Source of the DNA: Volvox africanus
Taxonomy: Eukaryota > Chlorophyta > Chlorophyceae > Chlamydomonadales > Volvocaceae
Assembly (NCBI GenBank): GCA_030268105.1
Contig: BSDZ01000003.1
Span: 1 to 64,000 of the forward strand
Direction of reading: 5' to 3'
Length of the DNA: 64,000 nt
Positions 51,201 through 63,646 of this stretch are shown piece after piece. A model generated the notes under the pieces. That model did not search any database, was not told where the DNA came from, and saw nothing but the letters and a program-made list of their open reading frames with translations. Positions within the stretch are counted from its first letter, which is position 1, and every line of letters starts with the position of its first letter. Position numbers and translations under genes: made by a program.

Positions 51201-52207
51201 TGCGCCCAGGCCTGCCTGGCCCTTATTGCATTATTCATTGGTATATGTGCATTGCGCACTCTCAACAACTTGCCAGCAGGAATCTAACCGTTTACGCTCG
51301 GCCAGCCCAAAACCATTTAAAATTTGCAATGCGCCCAGGCCTGCCTGGCCCTTATTGCATCATTCATTGGTATATGTGAATTGCGCACTCTCAACAACCA
51401 TTCCTGGTCATCAGCCAGCGGGAATCTAACCGGCGACTCTCGGCCAGCCCAAAACCTATTGAAATTTGCAATGCGCCCAGGCCTGCCTGGCCCTTATTGC
51501 ATCCTTCATTGGTATATGTGCATTGCGCACTCTCAAGAACCTGCCCTGATCATCAGCCAGCGGGAATCTAACCGGCAACTCTAGGCCAGCCCAAAACCTA
51601 TTGAAATTTGCTATGCGCCCAGGCCTGCCTGGCCCTTATTGCATCATTCATTGGTATATGTGCATTGCACACTCTCAACAACCTGCCAGCGGGAATCTAA
51701 CCGGTTACACTCGGCCATGCCAAAACAATTTAAAATTTGCAATGCGCCCAGGCCTGCCTGGCCCTTATTGCATTATTCATTGGTATATGTGCATTGCGCA
51801 CTCTCAACAACCTGCCAGCAGGAATCTAACCGGTTACGCTCGGCCAGCCCAAAACCATTTAAAATTTGCAATGCGCCCAGGCCTACCTGGCCCTTATTGC
51901 ACCATTCATTGGTATATGTGAATTGCGCACTCTCAACAACCTTCCCTGGTCATCAGCCAGCGGGAATCTAACCGGCGACTCTCGGCCAGCCCAAAACCTA
52001 TTGAAATTTGCAATGCGCCCAGGCCTGCCTGGCCCTTATTGCATCATTCATCGGTACATGAGCATTGCGCACTCTCAACAACCTGCCCTGATCATCAGCC
52101 AGCGGGAATCTAACCAGCACCTCTCGGACAGCCCAAACCTGTTAAACCTTTTAATATTTGCAATGCGCCCAGGCCTGCCTGGCCCTTATTGCATCATTCA
52201 TTGGTAT

Positions 52208-55200
52208 ATGTGCATTGCGCACTCTCAACAACTTGCCAGCAGGAATCTAACCGGTTACGCTCGGCCAGCCCAAAACCTATTGAAATTTGAAATGCGCCCA
52301 GGCCTGCCTGGCCCTTATTGCATCATTCATTGGTATATGTGAATTGTGCACTCTCAACAACCTTCCCTGGTCATCAGCCAGCGGGAATCTAACCGGCGAC
52401 TCTCGGCCAGCCCAAAACCTATTGAAATTTGCAATGCGCCCAGGCCTGCCTGGCCCTTATTGCATCATTCATTGGTACATGAGCATTGCGCACTCTCAAC
52501 AACCTGCCCTGATCATCAGCCAGCGGGAATTTAACCAGCGACTCTCGGACAGCCCAAACCTGTTAAACCTCTTAATATTTGCAATGCGCCCAGGCCTGCC
52601 TGGCCCTTATTGCATCATTCATTGGTATATGTGAATTGCGCACTCTTAACAACCTTTGCTGGTCATCAGCCAGCGGGAATCTAACCGGCGACTCTCGGCC
52701 AGCCCAAAACTTATTGAAATTTGCAATGCGCCCAGGCCTGCCTGGCCCTTATTGCACCATTCATTGGTATATTTGCATTGCGCAATCTCAACAACCTGCC
52801 CTGATCATCAGCCAGTGGTAATCTAACCAGCGACTCTTGGCAAGCCCAAACCTGTTCATATTTGCAATGCGCCCAGGCCTGCCTGGCCCTTATTGCATCA
52901 TTCATTGGTATATGTGAATTGCGCACTCTCAACAACCTGCCCTGATCATCAGCCAGCGGGAATCTAACCAGCGACTCTCGGCCAGCCCAAAACCTATTGA
53001 AATTTGCAATGCGCCCAGGCCTGCCTGGCCTTATTGCATCATTCATTGGTATATGAGAATTGCGCACTCTCAACAACCTTCCCTGGTCATCAGCCAGCGG
53101 AAATCTAACAGGCGACTCTCGGCCAGCCCAAAACCTATTGAAATTTGCAATGCGCCCAGGCCTGCCTGGCCCTTATTGCATCATTCATCGGTACATGAGC
53201 ATTGCGCACTCTCAACAACCTGCCCTGATCATCAGCCAGCGGGAATCTAACCAGCACCTCTCGGACAGCCCAAACCTGTTAAACCTCTTAATATTTGCAA
53301 TGCGCCCAGGCCTGCCTGGCCCTTATTGCATCATTCATTGGTATATGTGCATTGCGCACTCTCAACAACTTGCCAGCAGGAATCTAACCGGTTACGCTCG
53401 GCCAGCCCAAAACCATTTAAAATTTGCAATGTGCCCAGGCCTGCCTGGCCCTTATTGCATTATTCATTGGTATATGTGCATTGCGCACTCTCAACAACTT
53501 GCCAGCAGGAATCTAACCGGTTACGCTCGGCCAGCCCAAAACCATTTAAAATTTGCAATGCGCCCAGGCCTGCCTGGCCCTTATTGCATCATTCATTGGT
53601 ATATGTGAATTGCGCACTCTCAACAACCATTCCTGGTCATCAGCCAGCGGGAATCTAACCGGCGACTCTCGGCCAGCCCAAAACCTTTTGAAATTTGCAA
53701 TGCGCCCAGGCCTGCCTGGCCCTTATTGCATCCTTCATTGGTATATGTGCATTGCGCACTCTCAACAACCTGCCAGAAGGAATCTAACCGGTTACGCTCG
53801 GCCAGCCCAAAACCTATTGAAATTTGAAATGCGCCCAGGCCTGCCTGGCCCTTATTGCATCATTCATTGGTATATGTGAATTGCGCACTCTCAATTACCT
53901 TCCCTGGTCATCAGCCAGCGGGAATCTAACCGGCGACTCTCGGCCAGCCCAAAACCTATTGAAATTTGCAATGCGCCCAGGCCTGCCTGGCCCTTATTGC
54001 ATCATTCATTGGTACATGAGCATTGCGCACTCTCAACAACCTGCCCTGATCATCAGCCAGCGGGAATTTAACCAGCGACTCTCGGACAGCCCAAACCTGT
54101 TAAACCTCTTAATATTTGCAATGCGCCCAGGCCTGCCTGGCCCTTATTGCATCATTCATTGGTATATGTGAATTGCGCACTCTTAACAACCTTTGCTGGT
54201 CATCAGCCAGCGGGAATCTAACCGGCGACTCTCGGCCAGCCCAAAACTTATTGAAATTTGCAATGCGCCCAGGCCTGCCTGGCCCTTATTGCACCATTCA
54301 TTGGTATATATGCATTGCGCAATCTCAACAACCTGCCCTGATCATCAGCCAGTGGTAATCTAACCAGCGACTCTTGGCAAGCCCAAACCTGTTCATATTT
54401 GCAATGCGCCCAGGCCTGCCTGGCCCTTATTGCATCATTCATTGGTATATGTGAATTGCGCACTCTCAACAACCTGCCCTGATCATCAGCCAGCGGGAAT
54501 CTAACCAGCGACTCTCGGCCAGCCCAAAACCTATTGAAATTTGCAATGCGCCCAGGCCTGCCTGGCCTTATTGCATCATTCATTGGTATATGTGAATTGC
54601 GCACTCTCAACAACCTTCCCTGGTCATCAGCCAGCGGAAATCTAACAGGCGACTCTCGGCCAGCCCAAAACCTATTGAAATTTGCAATGCGCCCAGGCCT
54701 GCCTGGCCCTTATTGCATCATTCATCGGTACATGAGCATTGCGCACTCTCAACAACCTGCCCTGATCATCAGCCAGCGGGAATCTAACCAGCACCTCTCG
54801 GACAGCCCAAACCTGTTAAACCTCTTAATATTTGCAATGCGCCCAGGCCTGCCTGGCCCTTATTGCATCATTCATTGGTATATGTGCATTGCGCACTCTC
54901 AACAACTTGCCAGCAGGAATCTAACCGGTTACGCTCGGCCAGCCCAAAACCATTTAAAATTTGCAATGTGCCCAGGCCTGCCTGGCCCTTATTGCATTAT
55001 TCATTGGTATATGTGCATTGCGCACTCTCAACAACTTGCCAGCAGGAATCTAACCGGTTACGCTCGGCCAGCCCAAAACCATTTAAAATTTGCAATGCGC
55101 CCAGGCCTGCCTGGCCCTTATTGCATCATTCATTGGTATATGTGAATTGCGCACTCTCAACAACCATTCCTGGTCATCAGCCAGCGGGAATCTAACCGGC

Positions 55201-55281
55201 GACTCTCGGCCAGCCCAAAACCTTTTGAAATTTGCAATGCGCCCAGGCCTGCCTGGCCCTTATTGCATCCTTCATTGGTAT
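52208..55281. repeat. Tandem duplication of a 1,537-bp higher-order unit
   Basis: About 52208-53744 and 53745-55281 correspond at a constant 1,537-bp offset with a few differences (TATTTGCATTG versus TATATGCATTG near 52770/54307; ATATGAGAATT versus ATATGTGAATT near 53051/54588). Edges are accurate to some tens of bases. Confidence 0.75.
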
Positions 55282-58200
55282 ATGTGAATTGCGCACTCTC
55301 AACAACCTGCCCTGATCATCAGCCAGCGGGAATCTAACCGGCAACTCTAGGCCAGCCCAAAACCTATTGAAATTTGCTATGCGCCCAGGCCTGCCTGGCC
55401 CTTATTGCATCATTCATCGGTACATGAGCATTGCGCACTCTCAACAACCTGCCCTGATCATCAGCCAGCGGGAATCTAACCTTCGACTCTCCGACAGCCC
55501 AAACCTGTTAAACCTTTTAATATTTGCAATGCGCCCAGGCCTGCCTGGCGCTTATTGCATTATTCATTGGTATATGTGCATTGCGCACTCTCAACAACTT
55601 GCCAGCAGGAATCTAACCGGTTACGCTCGGCCAGCCCAAAACCATTTAAAATTTAATATGCGCCCAGGCCTGCCTGGCCCTTATTGCATCATTCATTGGT
55701 ATATGTGAATTGCGCACTCTCAACAACCTGCCCTGATCATCAGCCAGCGGGAATCTAACCGGCGACTCTCGGCCTGCCCAAAACCTATTGAAATTTGCAA
55801 TGCGCCCAGGCCTGCCTGGCCCTTATTGCATCATTCATTGGTATGTGTGCATTGCGCACTCTCAACAACTTGCCAGCAGGAATCTAACCGGTTACGCTCG
55901 GCCAGCCCAAAACCATTTAAAATTTGCAATGCGCCCAGGCCTGCCTGGCCCTTATTGCATTATTCATTGGTATATGTGCATTGCGCACTCTCAACAACTT
56001 GCCAGCAGGAATCTAACCGTTTACGCTCGGCCAGCCCAAAACCATTTAAAAGTTGCAATGCGCCCAGGCCTGCCTGGCCCTTATTGCATCATTCATTGGT
56101 ATATGTGAATTGCGCACTCTCAACAACCATTCCTGGTCATCAGCCAGCGGGAATCTAACCGGCGACTCTCGGCCAGCCCAAAACCTATTGAAATTTGCAA
56201 TGCGCCCAGGCCTGCCTGGCCCTTATTGCATCCTTCATTGGTATATGTGCATTGCGCACTCTCAAGAACCTGCCCTGATCATCAGCCAGCGGGAATCTAA
56301 CCGGCAACTCTAGGCCAGCCCAAAACCTATTGAAATTTGCTATGCGCCCAGGCCTGCCTGGCCCTTATTGCATCCTTCATTGGTATATGTGCATTGCACA
56401 CTCTCAACAACCTGCCAGCGGGAATCTAACCGGTTACACTCGGCCATGCCAAAACAATTTAAAATTTGCAATGCGCCCAGGCCTGCCTGGCCCTTATTGC
56501 ATTATTCATTGGTATATGTGCATTGCGCACTCTCAACAACCTGCCAGCAGGAATCTAACCGGTTACGCTCGGCCAGCCCAAAACCATTTAAAATTTGCAA
56601 TGCGCCCAGGCCTACCTGGCCCTTATTGCACCATTCATTGGTATATGTGAATTGCGCACTCTCAACAACCTTCCCTGGTCATCAGCCAGCGGGAATCTAA
56701 CCGGCGACTCTCGGCCAGCCCAAAACCTATTGAAATTTGCAATGCGCCCAGGCCTGCCTGGCCCTTATTGCATCATTCATCGGTACATGAGCATTGCGCA
56801 CTCTCAACAACCTGCCCTGATCATCAGCCAGCGGGAATCTAACCAGCACCTCTCGGACAGCCCAAACCTGTTAAACCTTTTAATATTTGCAATGCGCCCA
56901 GGCCTGCCTGGCCCTTATTGCATCATTCATTGGTATATGTGCATTGCGCACTCTCAACAACCTGCCAGAAGGAATCTAACCGGTTACGCTCGGCCAGCCC
57001 AAAACCTATTGAAATTTGAAATGCGCCCAGGCCTGCCTGGCCCTTATTGCATCATTCATTGGTATATGTGAATTGCGCACTCTCAACAACCTTCCCTGGT
57101 CATCAGCCAGCGGGAATCTAACCGGCGACTCTCGGCCAGCCCAAAACCTATTGAAATTTGCAATGCGCCCAGGCCTGCCTGGCCCTTATTGCATCATTCA
57201 TTGGTACATGAGCATTGCGCACTCTCAACAACCTGCCCTGATCATCAGCCAGCGGGAATTTAACCAGCGACTCTCGGACAGCCCAAACCTGTTAAACCTC
57301 TTAATATTTGCAATGCGCCCAGGCCTGCCTGGCCCTTATTGCATCATTCATTGGTATATGTGAATTGCGCACTCTTAACAACCTTTGCTGGTCATCAGCC
57401 AGCGGGAATCTAACCGGCGACTCTCGGCCAGCCCAAAACTTATTGAAATTTGCAATGCGCCCAGGCCTGCCTGGCCCTTATTGCACCATTCATTGGTATA
57501 TATGCATTGCGCAATCTCAACAACCTGCCCTGATCATCAGCCAGCGGGAATCTAACCAGCGACTCTTGGCAAGCCCAAACCTGTTCATATTTGCAATGCG
57601 CCCAGGCCTGCCTGGCCCTTATTGCATCATTCATTGGTATATGTGAATTGCGCACTCTCAACAACCTGCCCTGATCATCAGCCAGCGGGAATCTAACCAG
57701 CGACTCTCGGCCAGCCCAAAACCTATTGAAATTTGCAATGCGCCCAGGCCTGCCTGGCCTTATTGCATCATTCATTGGTATATGTGAATTGCGCACTCTC
57801 AACAACCTTCCCTGGTCATCAGCCAGCGGAAATCTAACAGGCGACTCTCGGCCAGCCCAAAACCTATTGAAATTTGCAATGCGCCCAGGCCTGCCTGGCC
57901 CTTATTGCATCATTCATCGGTACATGAGCATTGCGCACTCTCAACAACCTGCCCTGATCATCAGCCAGCGGGAATCTAACCAGCACCTCTCGGACAGCCC
58001 AAACCTATTAAAAGTTGCAATGCGCCCAGGCCTATCTTGCCCTTATTGCATCATTCATTGGTATATGTGCATTGCGCACTCTCAACAACCTGCCAGCGGG
58101 AATCTAACCGGTGACTCTCGGCCAGCCCAAACCTATTGAAAATTGCAATGCGCCCTGGCCTGCCTGGCCCTTATTGCATCATTTATTCTTATATGTGCAT

Positions 58201-59689
58201 GGCTCACTCTCAACAACCTGCCAGCGGAAATCTAACCGGTGACTCTCGGCCAGCCCAAACCTATTGAAAATTGCAATGTGCCCAGGCCTGCCTGGCCCTT
58301 ATTGCATTATTCATTGGTATATGTGCATTGCGCACTCTCAACAACTTGCCAGCAGGAATCTAACCGGTTACGCTCGGCCAGCCCAAAACCATTTAAAATT
58401 TGCAATGCGCCCAGGCCTGCCTGGCCCTTATTGCATCATTCATTGGTATATGTGAATTGCGCACTCTCAACAACCATTCCTGGTCATCAGCCAGCGGGAA
58501 TCTAACCGGCGACTCTCGGCCAGCCCAAAACCTATTGAAATTTGCAATGCGCCCAGGCCTGCCTGGCCCTTATTGCATCATTCATTGGTATATGTGCATT
58601 GCACACTCTCAACAACCTGCCCTGATCATCAGCCAGCGGGAATCTAACCGGCAACTCTAGGCCAGCCCAAAACCTATTGAAATTTGCTATGCGCCCAGGC
58701 CTGCCTGGCCCTTATTGCATCCTTCATTGGTATATGTGCATTGCACACTCTCAACAACCTGCCAGCGGGAATCTAACCGGTTACACTCGGCCTTGCCAAA
58801 ACAATTTAAAATTTGCAATGCGCCCAGGCCTGCCTGGCCCTTATTGCATTATTCATTGGTATATGTGCATTGCGCACTCTCAACAACCTGCCAGCAGGAA
58901 TCTAACCGGTTAGGCTCGGCCAGCCCAAAACCATTTAAAATTTGCAATGCGCCCAGGCCTACCTGGCCCTTATTGCACCCTTCATTGGTATATGTGAATT
59001 GCGCACTCTCAACAACCTTCCCTGGTCATCAGCCAGCGGGAATCTAACCGGCGACTCTCGGCCAGCCCAAAACCTATTGAAATTTGCAATGCGCCCAGGC
59101 CTGCCTGGCCCTTATTGCATCATTCATCGGTACATGAGCATTGCGCACTCTCAACAACCTGCCCTGATCATCAGCCAGCGGGAATCTAACCAGCACCTCT
59201 CGGACAGCCCAAACCTGTTAAACCTTTTAATATTTGCAATGCGCCCAGGCCTGCCTGGCCCTTATTGCATCATTCATTGGTATATGTGCATTGCGCACTC
59301 TCAACAACCTGCCAGCAGGAATCTAACCGGTTACGCTCGGCCAGCCCAAAACCTATTGAAATTAGCAATGCGCCCAGGCCTGCCTGGCCCTTATTGCATC
59401 ATTCATTGGTATATGTGAATTGCGCACTCTCAACAACCTTCCCTGGTCATCAGCCAGCGGGAATCTAACCGGCGACTCTCGGCCAGCCCAAAACCTATTG
59501 AAATTTGCAATGCGCCCAGGCCTGCCTGGCCCTTATTGCATCATTCATTGGTACATGAGCATTGCGCACTCTCAACAACCTGCCAGCAGGAATCTAAGTG
59601 GTTACGCTCGGCCAGCCCAAAACCTATTGAAATTAGCAATGCGCCCAGGCCTGCCTGGCCCTTATTGCATCATTCATTGGTATATGTGA

Positions 59690-61933
59690 ATTGCGCACTC
59701 TCAACAACCTTCCCTGGTCATCAGCCAGCGGGAATCTAACCGGCGACTCTCGGCCAGCCCAAAACCTATTGAAATTTGCAATGCGCCCAGGCCTGCCTGG
59801 CCCTTATTGCATCATTCATTGGTACATGAGCATTGCGCACTCTCAACAACCTGCCCTGATCATCAGCCAGCGGGAATCTAACCAGCGACTCTCGGACAGC
59901 CCAAACCTGTTAAACCTCTTAATATTTGCAATGCGCCCAGGCCTGCCTGGCCCTTATTGCATCATTCATTGGTATATGTGAATTGCGCACTCTTAACAAC
60001 CTTTGCTGGTCATCAGCCAGCAGGAATCTAACCGGCGACTCTCGGCCAGCCCAAAACTTATTGAAATTTGCAATGCGCCCAGGCCTGCCTGCCCCTTATT
60101 GCACCATTCATTGGTATATATGCATTGCGCAATCTCAACAACCTGCCCTGATCATCAGCCAGTGGTAATCTAACCAGCGACTCTTGGCAAGCCCAAACCT
60201 GTTCATATTTGCAATGCGCCCAGGCCTGCCTGGCCCTTATTGCATCATTCATTGGTATATGTGAATTGCGCACTCTCAACAACCTGCCCTGATCATCAGC
60301 CAGCGGGAATCTAACCAGCGACTCTCGGCCAGCCCAAAACCTATTGAAATTTGCAATGCGCCCAGGCCTGCCTGGCCCTTATTGCATCATTCATTGGTAT
60401 ATGTGAATTGCGCACTCTCAACAACCTTCCCTGGTCATCAGCCAGCGGAAATCTAACAGGCGACTCTCGGCCAGCCCAAAACCTATTGAAATTTGCAATG
60501 CGCCCAGGCCTGCCTGGCCCTTATTGCATCATTCATCGGTACATGAGCATTGCGCACTCTCAACAACCTGCCCTGATCATCAGCCAGCAGGAATCTAACC
60601 AGCACCTCTCGGACAGCCCAAACCTGTTAAACCTCTTAATATTTGCAATGCGCCCAGGCCTGCCTGGCCCTTATTGCATCATTCATTGGTATATGTGCAT
60701 TGCGCACTCTCAACAACCTGCCAGCGGGAATCTAACCGGTTACGCTCGGCCAGCCCAAAACCTATTGAAATTTGCAATGCGCCCAGGCCTGCCTGGCCCT
60801 TATTGCATCATTCATTGGTATATGTGAATTGCGCACTCTCAACAACCTTCCCTGGTCATCAGCCAGCGGGAATCTAACCGGCGACTCTCGGCCAGCCCAA
60901 AACCTATTGAAATTTGCAATGCGCCCAGGCCTGCCTGGCCCTTATTGCATCATTCATTGGTACATGAGCATTGCGCACTCTCAACAACCTGCCCTGATCA
61001 TCAGCCAGCGGGAATCTAACCAGCGACTCTCGGACAGCCCAAACCTGTTAAACCTCTTAATATTTGCAATGCGCCCAGGCCTGCCTGGCCCTTATTGCAT
61101 CATTCATTGGTATATGTGAATTGCGCACTCTTAACAACCTTTGCTGGTCATCAGCCAGCGGGAATCTAACCGGCGACTCTCGGCCAGCCCAAAACTTATT
61201 GAAATTTGCAATGCGCCCAGGCCTGCCTGGCCCTTATTGCACCATTCATTGGTATATATGCATTGCGCAATCTCAACAACCTGCCCTGATCATCAGCCAG
61301 TGGTAATCTAACCAGCGACTCTTGGCAAGCCCAAACCTGTTCATATTTGCAATGCGCCCAGGCCTGCCTGGCCCTTATTGCATCATTCATTGGTATATGT
61401 GAATTGCGCACTCTCAACAACCTGCCCTGATCATCAGCCAGCGGGAATCTAACCAGCGACTCTCGGCCAGCCCAAAACCTATTGAAATTTGCAATGCGCC
61501 CAGGCCTGCCTGGCCCTTATTGCATCATTCATTGGTATATGTGAATTGCGCACTCTCAACAACCTTCCCTGGTCATCAGCCAGCGGAAATCTAACAGGCG
61601 ACTCTCGGCCAGCCCAAAACCTATTGAAATTTGCAATGCGCCCAGGCCTGCCTGGCCCTTATTGCATCATTCATCGGTACATGAGCATTGCGCACTCTAA
61701 ACAACCTGCCCTGATCATCAGCCAGCGGGAATCTAACCAGCACCTCTCGGACAGCCCAAACCTGTTAAACCTCTTAATATTTGCAATGCGCCCAGGCCTG
61801 CCTGGCCCTTATTGCATCATTCATTGGTATATGTGCATTGCGCACTCTCAACAACCTGCCAGCGGGAATCTAACCGGTTACGCTCGGCCAGCCCAAAACC
61901 TATTGAAATTTGCAATGCGCCCAGGCCTGCCTG
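59690..61933. repeat. Tandem duplication of a 1,138-bp higher-order unit at the array end
   Basis: About 59690-60827 recurs as 60828-61933, with only scattered differences such as CCAGCAGGAATC versus CCAGCGGGAATC near 60018/61156. The second copy is truncated by the LTR element that begins at 61934. Confidence 0.75.
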
Positions 61934-62035
61934 TGTTGTGCTACGGTTCATTTCCCGCCGACGCGTAGGTCGACGCGATCCTATGAGTCGAAGTGCTTTT
62001 GTGATGAACGCATTGCATATGAATGAATCTGCATG

Positions 62036-62063
62036 ATATAAATGTATTCGTGTACATTTATAT
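62036..62063. other. LTR hairpin 1
   Basis: ATATAAATGTA and TACATTTATAT form a perfect 11-bp stem around TTCGTG. In the other LTR (63749-63776) two substitutions in the loop change it to TTCGCA and extend the stem to 12 bp, so pairing is kept. Confidence 0.7.
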
Positions 62064-62178
62064 ATGCATTCGGCATGTTGTCATTATCCATCGCGACATC
62101 GCATCATGGCAAATCCGCCTAGCATGCATGAAAGCCCGAATCATTGAAGTGCGCATTATGCTCGTGCTACGAAACGAT

Positions 62179-62207
62179 AAGTAATATTATCTGATATAAT
62201 ATTACTT
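62179..62207. other. LTR hairpin 2
   Basis: AAGTAATATTAT and ATAATATTACTT form a perfect 12-bp stem around CTGAT. It is unchanged in the second LTR (63892-63920). Confidence 0.75.
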
Positions 62208-62259
62208 CATTAAAGCACACGTTGAGAGCGCCGCACTCGTCGCGATGCATGCCCTGCAA

Positions 62260-62277
62260 CCGGATATCGCTATCCGG
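62260..62277. other. LTR hairpin 3
   Basis: CCGGATA and TATCCGG form a 7-bp stem around TCGC. In the second LTR (63973-63990) the only change is in the loop (TCGT). Confidence 0.7.
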
Positions 62278-62760
62278 ACCCTTGCATCATGCGAATGCCG
62301 GAAAGGCTATTACGTTGTTATACGTAGACATCGCCTATACGCAGTAGGGTTGTCACATCTAGGATCGGCCTCCTAATGTGAATCGTACGGCACTGCGATG
62401 CTGCGAGTATAACAGATGCGAGGACGGCTAAGCTAGACAAGACATTCGATACCGGAGAACACTCGTGTGTTCTATATTACTATTTCTATACACTATTCTA
62501 CTTAGCCCGAGCTAAGCCTGAACTTCGCTAATCACCGCCGCGTGATGATTGCTTGCTTCCGGCGCTGACGGCGATTTCGTCCATTGCATCGTTCTGATCC
62601 GTAATACTGTAAGTTATATCTCTCTTCGTCTTGAAGTCTTCCGCTGTCTCTGTTTGCTCGCGCTTGCCTTGCTGTACTTGCAAGTGCTCGCGCATCGTTG
62701 TCGAGAGTCTCCAGACGTGCAGATACTTATGAGCAAACGCGAACGAGAGGTACAACAATT

Positions 62761-62772
62761 TGGTATCGAGAC
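62761..62772 (+). promoter_or_regulatory. Primer-binding site resembling initiator tRNA-Met 3' end
   Basis: TGGTATCGAGAC begins 3 bp (ATT) after the LTR. The common Copia/Gypsy site is TGGTATCAGAGC. The first seven bases agree, and the rest fits with a one-base shift. The position right after ACAACA makes it the likely primer site, although the exact tRNA is uncertain. Confidence 0.6.
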
Positions 62773-62824
62773 AGGTTCGTTGCCTAACTGTCTCTCTTTC
62801 TCTAATCGGAAGTAGGTTCTTTCT

Positions 62825-63258
62825 ATGGCGAGTTCCAGCGACGAACCACAAGGACCGCTAGATACTTTTGCCGAAGACCTAGGCCGCGCCGTTTTGGACG
62901 CCGCCGCTTCCGGTTTGTAATTGTTTAATTGCTTTTGTTTAGATTGCTGCACTTGTTGTGTAAGTGTACGCTCTGAGTCGCAGGTAATCTCAGTGCACCG
63001 GCATTGCTTGCCGCGGCGACTGAGACCGGCGTTCGTCCGGATCAGTTGGCGACTCTCATTGCCCAAACTACGGAGATCAGGACTCAGCTGGGCAATTACT
63101 TGCTGAGTTTGCTGAATCTTCTCAAGAGTACTGTCGGTAGGCTCACCGAATCGCTTTGTACTCTTGCCTTTGCGATAGAAGTCGGCTTCTATTACGCAAA
63201 ACTAGGGTATCGTTTCGTGCTCCATGTCCGCGGAACACGACGATACGCCGCACACTAG
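62825..63258 (+). CDS. Possible gag-like leader of the short retroelement, split frame
   Basis: The first good ATG after the primer site opens 31 codons (MASSSDEPQGPLDTFAEDLG and on) that stop at TAA 62918-62920. From about 62980 another frame is open to 63258 and reads APALLAAATETGVRPDQLA, then TEIRTQLGNYLLSLLNLLKS. An intron starting at GTTTGT near 62912 and ending at a CAG near 62976 or 62990 could join them, but this is only a guess from the AG/GT positions. The Ala-rich helical character would suit a Gag matrix-like region. No known domain is recognised, and the alternative is plain decay. Confidence 0.35.
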
Positions 63259-63646
63259 CCTAGCTAGCCAACCCGATTTCGTTGTAGCTGCTAGAGCGCC
63301 GGATAGAGGTCTTGAGACTGTTGGCGCGCGAGCCACTCAAGAGCCCCTTTTCCTTCAGACCCCTGCTCACTTAATTGTGCCGCATTCAGCAGTGAACACG
63401 AATATGGACAACACTGCTGGACCAAGGGTTCTGCCATTACCTCAAGCTCGAGGGCATGATGACATCCCTGAGGTAATGAGATTGTCGATTCCCGTTCCTA
63501 GGCTCAATATTTCGCTGACCGACAAGACACCAGGGCATAGCATAGCCGATGCAACTCGTGCGTACGTGCGTGACGCTAAAAAGTACCTCCAAGCTGTTCA
63601 TGGTGGCGATAATGACGGTATCAGGTGTCTCTTCGTTGGTAACACC
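63224..63646 (+). CDS. Second open frame of the short retroelement, unknown product
   Basis: Open from ATG 63224 (MSAEHDDTPHTSLASQPDF) and running into the 3' LTR. It overlaps the end of the preceding frame by 35 bp in a different frame. The last part, SIADATRAYVRDAKKYLQAV, looks helical; the rest is Pro/Ala/Thr-rich. A single frameshift between the two frames of an original gag would explain both. No zinc knuckle, protease or polymerase motif is present. I do not recognise a family. Confidence 0.4.

Larger units (their letters stand above)
12352..61933. repeat. Satellite array of 142/129/150-bp monomers, about 49.6 kb, head to tail
   Basis: Roughly 350 monomers in one orientation. The core is GCGCCCAGGCCTGCCTGGCC, preceded by GAAATTTGCAAT and followed by TTATTGCATCATTCATTGG, ATTGCGCACTCTCAACAACC, then a GATCATCAGCCAGCGGGAAT segment and GGCCAGCCCAAAACC. 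Three lengths recur: 142 bp (cores with ATG at 14337 and 14479), 129 bp (61785 to 61914), which lacks a 13-bp CTGATCATCAGCC segment, and 150 bp (52433 to 52583), which carries an extra TTAAACCTCTTAATA-type stretch. Monomers have few stops, so 60-200 codon frames appear in several frames on both strands; these shift or break at each 142-bp unit and are not genes. The array starts inside gag and is cut at its right edge by an LTR element. Confidence 0.97.
61934..62757 (+). repeat. 5' LTR of the short retroelement
   Basis: TGTTGT...ACAACA edges with a 6-bp inverted repeat. The promoter region probably holds GATATAAATG (62035-62044) as a TATA-like motif, but that motif is also one arm of a hairpin. 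Three hairpins are seen at 62036-62063, 62179-62207 and 62260-62277. The terminal half (62288-62757) has no partner in the window, so the LTR end rests on the inverted edge and on the primer site next to it. Confidence 0.75.

Noticed and set aside
12352..61933. CRISPR array
   Set aside because: Monomers are contiguous and similar along their whole length. There are no unique spacers of constant size and no cas genes.
12448..61968. Hundreds of 60-200 codon frames such as the one containing MRPGLPGPYCIIHWYMCIA
   Set aside because: They are the satellite monomer read in several frames and both strands. Frames shift at every 142-bp unit and no start context or conserved end exists.
61812..62036. 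Open frame crossing from satellite into the LTR
   Set aside because: It joins repeat monomer to LTR sequence at an insertion site, so it cannot be an evolved gene.
62179..62207. TAATATTAC, the nonanucleotide of geminivirus-type replication origins
   Set aside because: Here it lies in the stem of an AT-rich palindrome, not in a loop, no replication-protein gene is nearby, and both LTRs carry it as part of the LTR.
62528..63066. Minus-strand frames of 107 and 150 codons in the short LTR element
   Set aside because: They cross the LTR edge and the primer site in the antisense direction and show no motif; they appear to be chance frames.
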